Shown here piece after piece: positions 59,330 through 64,000 of a stretch of DNA of 64,000 bases. Origin of the DNA: Ureibacillus xyleni. GTDB taxonomy: Bacteria; Bacillota; Bacilli; Bacillales_A; Planococcaceae. The DNA lies in NCBI RefSeq assembly GCF_900217795.1, contig NZ_OBMQ01000011.1:62001-126000 (forward strand), read 5' to 3'. A program made the translations under genes and the position numbers. The stretch's first letter is position 1; the number at the start of each line of letters is the position of its first letter. A model generated the notes under the pieces. The model ran no database searches. It was not told where the DNA came from and saw nothing but the letters and a program-made list of their open reading frames with translations.

Positions 59330-60049
59330 TTACTTTTTATTTGGCTCGTACATAAAAACAGGTTCATTGTTTTCATTTACAGTATACGGTAAAGAGTATG
59401 CTGGCAGAACTGGATAAGCCTCGACTAAAAGATTTCGAATATCTTCTCCAGGCTCTGGCGTTAAGTTATTATCTTTAATAAAAGTATTTAAATCCATAGA
59501 ATAATCCACAAATATTTTACCTTCCGTTGTTGCAATTAAAGGCAGCTGATTATTAGAATAAGGACTTGGCACTGTTACATCTTCTTTATAACCAACTTTT
59601 TTAAAATCAATCGTATAAATATTATTTGTTAATGGATCTTTATACGTTGGGTAAGTGGTTGTTGTAAATCGAATATTTAAATCGCGAATTGTTTCTGCTG
59701 AACGTAAATCTACTAATTTGACAGTAGGGTTATTTTCAGCATCCCAAATGACATATTGGAATATTCCACCCTTTTCATAAGAGTTTGAAGGTGGCTTTTC
59801 CATATATTTTGGAACTAACTTCGAAAAATCAATTGGATATTTAATGTATTGGTCTGTATCCATATCTCTATTTTGAATTGGTAATACACCTGTATCTGCT
59901 TGGAACTTTTCAACTGCACTTTGAACGTCTGCTAATTGATCTTCATATGGTATATTCGCCCCTACCATTTCTTCTTCTGGATACAAACATCCTGATAATA
60001 AAACGGTTGTAAAGATGAGCATCAAGAACATGCTCCATTTTCTTTTCAT
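59330..60049 (-). CDS. yphF: Lipoprotein YphF
   Basis: A 239-residue lipoprotein: signal peptide MKRKWSMFLMLIFTTVLL and lipobox LLSGC, with Cys about residue 20. The mature part begins acidic and has QSAVEKFQADTGVLPIQNRDMDTD. GAGGTGG precedes the ATG at 60049. Position between spoIVA and yphE matches B. subtilis. Function unknown. Confidence 0.85.
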   Translation of the reverse strand: MKRKWSMFLMLIFTTVLLSGCLYPEEEMVGANIPYEDQLADVQSAVEKFQADTGVLPIQNRDMDTDQYIKYPIDFSKLVPKYMEKPPSNSYEKGGIFQYVIWDAENNPTVKLVDLRSAETIRDLNIRFTTTTYPTYKDPLTNNIYTIDFKKVGYKEDVTVPSPYSNNQLPLIATTEGKIFVDYSMDLNTFIKDNNLTPEPGEDIRNLLVEAYPVLPAYSLPYTVNENNEPVFMYEPNKK

Positions 60050-60069
60050 AGAATTTCCACCTCTATTTA

Positions 60070-60309
60070 TTAATTCGGCCAAGTGAGAACAACGAGAAGC
60101 ATTAAGATTGTTCCTACTGAAAATAAACCAAACGCAAAAAGTCTAATAATAAATGATAATAATCCACTTTTCACCCATTTCCGTGCTGCTGAAACAATCA
60201 AGACGGATATTAACATTGCACCAATGGAATAAAAGGAAACCCACATCACATCAAGGGCGTGCATACTTGCAAGTGGTCCTCTTGCTGAAGCAAGCATTAA
60301 ATAATCCAT
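60070..60309 (-). CDS. yphE: YphE-like DUF2768 membrane protein
   Basis: 79 residues with two membrane helices (about 21-42 and 51-75). AAAGGTGG precedes the ATG by about 10 nt. In operon with yphF (21-nt gap). DUF2768 members occur in spore formers; function unknown. Confidence 0.82.
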   Translation of the reverse strand: MDYLMLASARGPLASMHALDVMWVSFYSIGAMLISVLIVSAARKWVKSGLLSFIIRLFAFGLFSVGTILMLLVVLTWPN

Positions 60310-60364
60310 TGAACGAAAACCACCTTTCGAAAAACTTTATGTATTAAGAAATAGTAAGTATCAA

Positions 60365-60395
60365 AATAATAGGAGGTACAAACTTGCATACCTCC
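60365..60395 (-). terminator. Terminator of gpsA
   Basis: On the minus strand GGAGGTA pairs with TACCTCC across 10 nt, followed by TATTATTTT. Confidence 0.7.
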
Positions 60396-60410
60396 AACAG
60401 TTATCACTCG

Positions 60411-61424
60411 TTATTGTAAATCGTCTATTTCACGTTTTTTCATGCGAATCATTAACTCATCAACTGCAATCTTTGGCTCTTTTTCATTGAATAAAATCTC
60501 ATAGAGGGCAGTTGTAATTGGCATTGGGACTTCATATTTTTGGGATAATTGATAGGCAGCTTTTGTTGTTCTTACGCCTTCTACAACCATCCCCATTTGT
60601 TCGAGCACTTTTTCTAACTTCATCCCTTTACCAAGCATGTTTCCAGCTCGCCAGTTTCTGGAATGAACACTTGTACATGTAACAATTAAGTCACCCATTC
60701 CTGTTAATCCAGAGAATGTAAATGGATTGCCACCCATCTTAACGCCTAGCCGAGTAATCTCCGCTAATCCTCGAGTAATGAGGGCAGCTTTTGCATTATC
60801 CCCATAATTTAAGCCGTCTGAAATCCCTGCAGCTAATGCGATGACATTTTTTAATGCTCCACCAAGTTCAACTCCAACAACATCGTCCGTTGTATAAACA
60901 CGGAAATACTGATTCATAAATAAATCTTGAACTTTCTCAGCAGCAGCAAAGTTATTACATGCAGCTGTGATTGTTGTCGGGTGATGTAAAACAACTTCTT
61001 CAGCATGACTTGGACCTGATAAAACGACAATCTCTTCTATGACATCAGACGGTAAGGACTCTTGTAACATTTCAGAAATACGCATTAATGAATTTGGCTC
61101 AATTCCCTTTGATACATGAACGAATAAAACTTTTTTCTCAAGGAACGCAAGCATCTTTTCACAAACTTCACGAATTGCTTTTGTTGGTACAGCGACTACC
61201 ACAATATTACTGTGGTAAATCGCTTCTTCTAAGCTACTTGTAGCAACTAAATTGTTAGGAAGGTTTGTTTCTGGCAAGTATTTATGGTTTGTATGTTGTT
61301 CATTAATTTCAACTGCTTGTTCAACGCGATGGGTCCACAACAGTGTGTTATGGCCATTTTCAGCTAAAACAATTGCAAGAGCAGTCCCCCAAGAACCAGC
61401 ACCTAAAACCGTTACATTTTCCAT
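60411..61424 (-). CDS. gpsA: Glycerol-3-phosphate dehydrogenase [NAD(P)+]
   Basis: Makes sn-glycerol-3-phosphate for phospholipids. VLGAGSWGTALAIVLAENGH is the cofactor site, GALKNVIALAAGISDGL holds the catalytic Lys, and RTTKAAYQLSQKYEVPMPI is near the end. GAAGGGGG before the ATG at 61424 gives 337 residues. It follows der by 22 nt. Confidence 0.96.
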   Translation of the reverse strand: MENVTVLGAGSWGTALAIVLAENGHNTLLWTHRVEQAVEINEQHTNHKYLPETNLPNNLVATSSLEEAIYHSNIVVVAVPTKAIREVCEKMLAFLEKKVLFVHVSKGIEPNSLMRISEMLQESLPSDVIEEIVVLSGPSHAEEVVLHHPTTITAACNNFAAAEKVQDLFMNQYFRVYTTDDVVGVELGGALKNVIALAAGISDGLNYGDNAKAALITRGLAEITRLGVKMGGNPFTFSGLTGMGDLIVTCTSVHSRNWRAGNMLGKGMKLEKVLEQMGMVVEGVRTTKAAYQLSQKYEVPMPITTALYEILFNEKEPKIAVDELMIRMKKREIDDLQ

Positions 61425-61446
61425 TTCAATTCCCCCTTCACCCACG

Positions 61447-62757
61447 TTACTCACGAGCACGTGCAATTAAACGAATTGGCGTACCTTCAAAGTCAAACGT
61501 TTCGCGGATACGATTTTCTAAGAAACGTTCGTAAGAGAAATGCATTAGTTCAGGATCATTTACAAATGTAACGAATGTTGGTGGTTTAACTGCTACTTGT
61601 GTTGTGTAGTAAATACGTAAACGACGACCTTTATCTGCAGGTGCAGGATTACGTGCAACTGCATCTTCAATTACTTCATTTAATATAGATGATTGAATAC
61701 GCATTGCATGGTTTTCACTAACTCGTTGTACAATGTCTAAAATTTGGTGTACACGTTGTTTTGTTTTTGCAGAAACGAAAATAATTGGAGCATAATGTAA
61801 AAATAAAAAATGTTCACGAATTTGTTGCGTATAAAGATTCATTGTTTTTTCGTCTTTTTCAACTGCATCCCACTTATTTACAACAATAATCACTGCTTTT
61901 CCTGCTTCATGCGCATAGCCAGCAATTTTTTTATCTTGTTCTTGTATACCTTCTTCACCATTTAAAACGACTAATACAACATCGGAGCGTTCAATCGCTC
62001 TTAAAGCACGTAAAACGGAATATTTCTCTGTAGATTCGTACACTTTCCCTTTTTTACGCATACCCGCTGTATCAATAATGACATATTCTTGTCCATCGTA
62101 TGAATACGGCGTGTCAATGGCATCACGTGTAGTACCAGCGACGTCACTTACAATTACTCGGTCTTGTCCTAAAAAGGCATTAACAAGCGAGGATTTCCCA
62201 ACATTCGGGCGGCCGATTAAACTAAATTTAATCGTATCATCTGAATATTGTTCTTCATCTTCTTTTGGAAAATGTTTTGCACATTCGTCTAATAAATCCC
62301 CAAGACCTAATCCGTGAGACCCTGAAATAGGGAAAGGCTCCCCAAACCCAAGCGAATAAAAGTCATAAATCATTTCCCTCATATCAGGGTTATCAATTTT
62401 ATTTACAGCAAGGACAATCGGTTTTTTTGTTTTATATAAAATTTTTGCAACCTGTTCGTCTGCTAACGTTACACCTTCACGCCCATTTGTCATAAAAATA
62501 ATGACATCTGCTTCATCAATTGCAATTTCTGCTTGCTGGCGAATTTGATCTAAAAATGGTTCATCACCAATTTCAATCCCGCCTGTATCAATAATGTTAA
62601 ATTCATGGGTTAACCAATCTGCCGAACTGTAGATGCGGTCACGTGTTACACCTGGAATATCTTCCACGATTGATACGCGTTCTCCAACAATACGATTAAA
62701 TATTGTTGATTTTCCAACGTTCGGACGACCTACGATGGCGATTACTGGTTTTGTCAT
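61447..62757 (-). CDS. der: Ribosome assembly GTPase Der (EngA)
   Basis: Double-GTPase for 50S maturation. Two P-loops [12 protein letters not shown] and DTAG G3 motifs, NKID and NKWD G4 motifs, and a C-terminal KH-like domain. The ATG at 62757 gives 436 residues, the same as in B. subtilis; the frame opens 63 nt earlier. Confidence 0.97.
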   Translation of the reverse strand: MTKPVIAIVGRPNVGKSTIFNRIVGERVSIVEDIPGVTRDRIYSSADWLTHEFNIIDTGGIEIGDEPFLDQIRQQAEIAIDEADVIIFMTNGREGVTLADEQVAKILYKTKKPIVLAVNKIDNPDMREMIYDFYSLGFGEPFPISGSHGLGLGDLLDECAKHFPKEDEEQYSDDTIKFSLIGRPNVGKSSLVNAFLGQDRVIVSDVAGTTRDAIDTPYSYDGQEYVIIDTAGMRKKGKVYESTEKYSVLRALRAIERSDVVLVVLNGEEGIQEQDKKIAGYAHEAGKAVIIVVNKWDAVEKDEKTMNLYTQQIREHFLFLHYAPIIFVSAKTKQRVHQILDIVQRVSENHAMRIQSSILNEVIEDAVARNPAPADKGRRLRIYYTTQVAVKPPTFVTFVNDPELMHFSYERFLENRIRETFDFEGTPIRLIARARE

Positions 62758-62948
62758 CTGTACTTCATCCTTCCAAATTCTTATCTTTTGTATTATACAC
62801 GAAATGTTTGCCAATATCATTTTTTCACATTTATTTGGTTATATAAACATGGCGATATTAAGACACACATTTTCCATTACTTACATACTGATTATTTTAT
62901 TCAGTTCTATTAATATTTAATAGATATTTGAAAAAGGAGGGGCTCCAT

Positions 62949-64000
62949 CTGAAAAAACTTCTATATTTTATTGTACTCATCGCAATGTATATGATTCCTA
63001 TAAATAGCAATGCCCAAGCAAGTTCTCTTTTTCCTGATGTTAAAAACTATCGGGAAGAAATTATATATCTGAATGAAAACGGAATTATTAATGGATATGG
63101 CAATGGTAATTTTGGCCCCAATGATCCTATTAAACGCATCCAAGCTGTTCAGATGATTTTACGGGAATTAGGGGTAAGTACAAAAGATGCACCAAATCCA
63201 AATTTTTCAGACGTTCCACCAGGCAGTTACGGTTATGAGGAAATCGCTAAAGCTGCACAACTTGGTATTATTTCTGGAAAAGGGGATGGACGATTTGATC
63301 CAAGCGGAAAGTTAACAAGAGGGCAAATGGCAAAAATTCTTGTAAACGCCTATAAATTAAAAGGCTATTACCCATATGAATTTTACGATGTTGACATGGA
63401 TCATTCATTGTACCCTTATATTCAAACATTAGCGAGCCATAACATTACTACAGGATACCCTGACGCAACATTTCGTCCAGGTGAGCCTTTAAAAAGAGCC
63501 CATTTCGCAGCCTTTTTAGCTCGAATTTTAAATGACGATTTTATTTTTTATCCATATTTTGTACAGGACACAGAAACAATCGCAAACAATCTACAAAGTG
63601 TTGTCATGATAGAGCTATACGATGCAAACAACGAACTACTATCACAGGGTTCCGGCTTTATTGTTTCGAACCAATTGATTGCAACGAATTTTCATGTCAT
63701 CAGTGGAGGATATCGAGCAATTGCGATTACAGATGATGGTGACGAAATTGAGCTTGAAGGCGTTGTAGATTATGACGATTACTTAGATCTTGCTATTTTA
63801 AAACCTAAAGAAAAGATAGGTTACCCTGCCTTACCACTTTTAGATTATGACGAAGTGAAAATCGGTGAGAAAGTAGTAGCATTTGGAAGTCCATATGGTT
63901 TACAAAACTCCATGACTGAGGGAATTGTTTCAGGAAAACCAATGTTTGAAGACGAATATGGTACCGTGGATACAATCCAAACTTCAGCACAGATTACGTT
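62949..64000 (+). CDS. SLH-domain, trypsin-like secreted serine protease (3' partial), CUG start
   Basis: 350 codons are visible and the frame is open at the window end. A signal peptide (MKKLLYFIVLIAMYMIP, cleavage after NAQA near residue 24) is followed by three S-layer homology domains (about 26-75, 84-135 and 143-195), which anchor proteins to the wall, then a trypsin-like/HtrA-style domain with GSGFIVSNQLIATNFHV (His249) and YDDYLDLAILK (Asp280); the catalytic Ser lies beyond the window. The best start is CTG at 62949, 6 nt after AAAAAGGAGGGG. The first in-frame ATG is residue 13 and would destroy the signal peptide; TTG at 62928 lies upstream of the ribosome-binding site. Confidence 0.85.
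   Translation, partial: MKKLLYFIVLIAMYMIPINSNAQASSLFPDVKNYREEIIYLNENGIINGYGNGNFGPNDPIKRIQAVQMILRELGVSTKDAPNPNFSDVPPGSYGYEEIAKAAQLGIISGKGDGRFDPSGKLTRGQMAKILVNAYKLKGYYPYEFYDVDMDHSLYPYIQTLASHNITTGYPDATFRPGEPLKRAHFAAFLARILNDDFIFYPYFVQDTETIANNLQSVVMIELYDANNELLSQGSGFIVSNQLIATNFHVISGGYRAIAITDDGDEIELEGVVDYDDYLDLAILKPKEKIGYPALPLLDYDEVKIGEKVVAFGSPYGLQNSMTEGIVSGKPMFEDEYGTVDTIQTSAQIT

Overview
This is a low-GC Gram-positive chromosome segment from an endospore-forming member of the Bacillales. SpoIVA, the GpsB/PonA pair, type B RNase P RNA, TRAP (MtrB) and a bacillithiol gene all point there. Gene order follows the well-known Bacillus subtilis stretch from ypvA/ypsC to der almost gene for gene. Details that differ (no trp genes inside the aro cluster, no bshB1 beside bshA, an SLH-domain serine protease next to der, 60-bp minisatellite DNA) suggest a Planococcaceae-type genus such as Lysinibacillus, Solibacillus or Ureibacillus. 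That placement is inference from order and protein style, not a database match.

Layout. 1-100: 5' end and catabolite-controlled promoter of a minus-strand gene that leaves the window. 108-830: twelve-unit 60-bp tandem repeat with covarying hairpin arms. 0.9-4.1 kb: very large MalT/SARP-like regulator. 4.2-10.1 kb: ypvA (DinG-like helicase), ypsC (rRNA methyltransferase), a PAS-GGDEF-EAL protein, rnpB and gpsB. 10.2-14.4 kb: mrfB-mrfA repair pair, yppE and a 65-residue ORF. 14.5-17.8 kb (plus strand): recU-ponA. 17.9-26.1 kb: ypoC, nth, dnaD, an IS3 remnant, asnS, aspB, ypmB, dinG. 26.2-30.1 kb: a local insertion relative to B. subtilis holding stacked terminators, a chemoreceptor (plus) and a lone lipoamide dehydrogenase. 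30.2-37.6 kb: panD-panC-panB with a tandem pan-motif leader, birA, cca, bshA, mgsA, dapB, ypjD. 37.8-45.2 kb: ypjC (plus), a 49-residue membrane peptide, a zinc peptidase, ypjA, qcrCBA, ypiF, ypiB, ypiA. 45.3-51.5 kb: aroA-tyrA-hisC-aroH-aroB-aroC. 51.7-57.4 kb: cheR, a small membrane coiled-coil protein, ndk, hepT-menG-hepS, mtrB, folE, hup. 57.5-62.8 kb: spoIVA, a 21-bp repeat array, yphF, yphE, gpsA, der. 62.9 kb to the end (plus): an SLH plus trypsin-like protease, cut by the window edge.

How it works together. Most genes are housekeeping: chorismate/tyrosine/histidine and pantothenate synthesis, menaquinone side chain and head-group methylation feeding the menaquinol:cytochrome c reductase, DNA repair (RecU, Nth, MrfAB, DinG), wall synthesis (PonA, GpsB, ReoY-type YpiB, DapB), and ribosome/tRNA maturation (RnpB, Cca, YpsC, Der).

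The points that most deserve checking are two genes whose only well-placed start codons are non-canonical (spoIVA with AUA, the SLH protease with CUG), the 60-bp covarying minisatellite, five GGCGGA motifs at exactly 21-bp steps upstream of spoIVA, and three consecutive terminator-like hairpins with a competing fold upstream of dinG. I see no clearly new multi-gene system, no CRISPR, no prophage, and no tRNA or rRNA genes.
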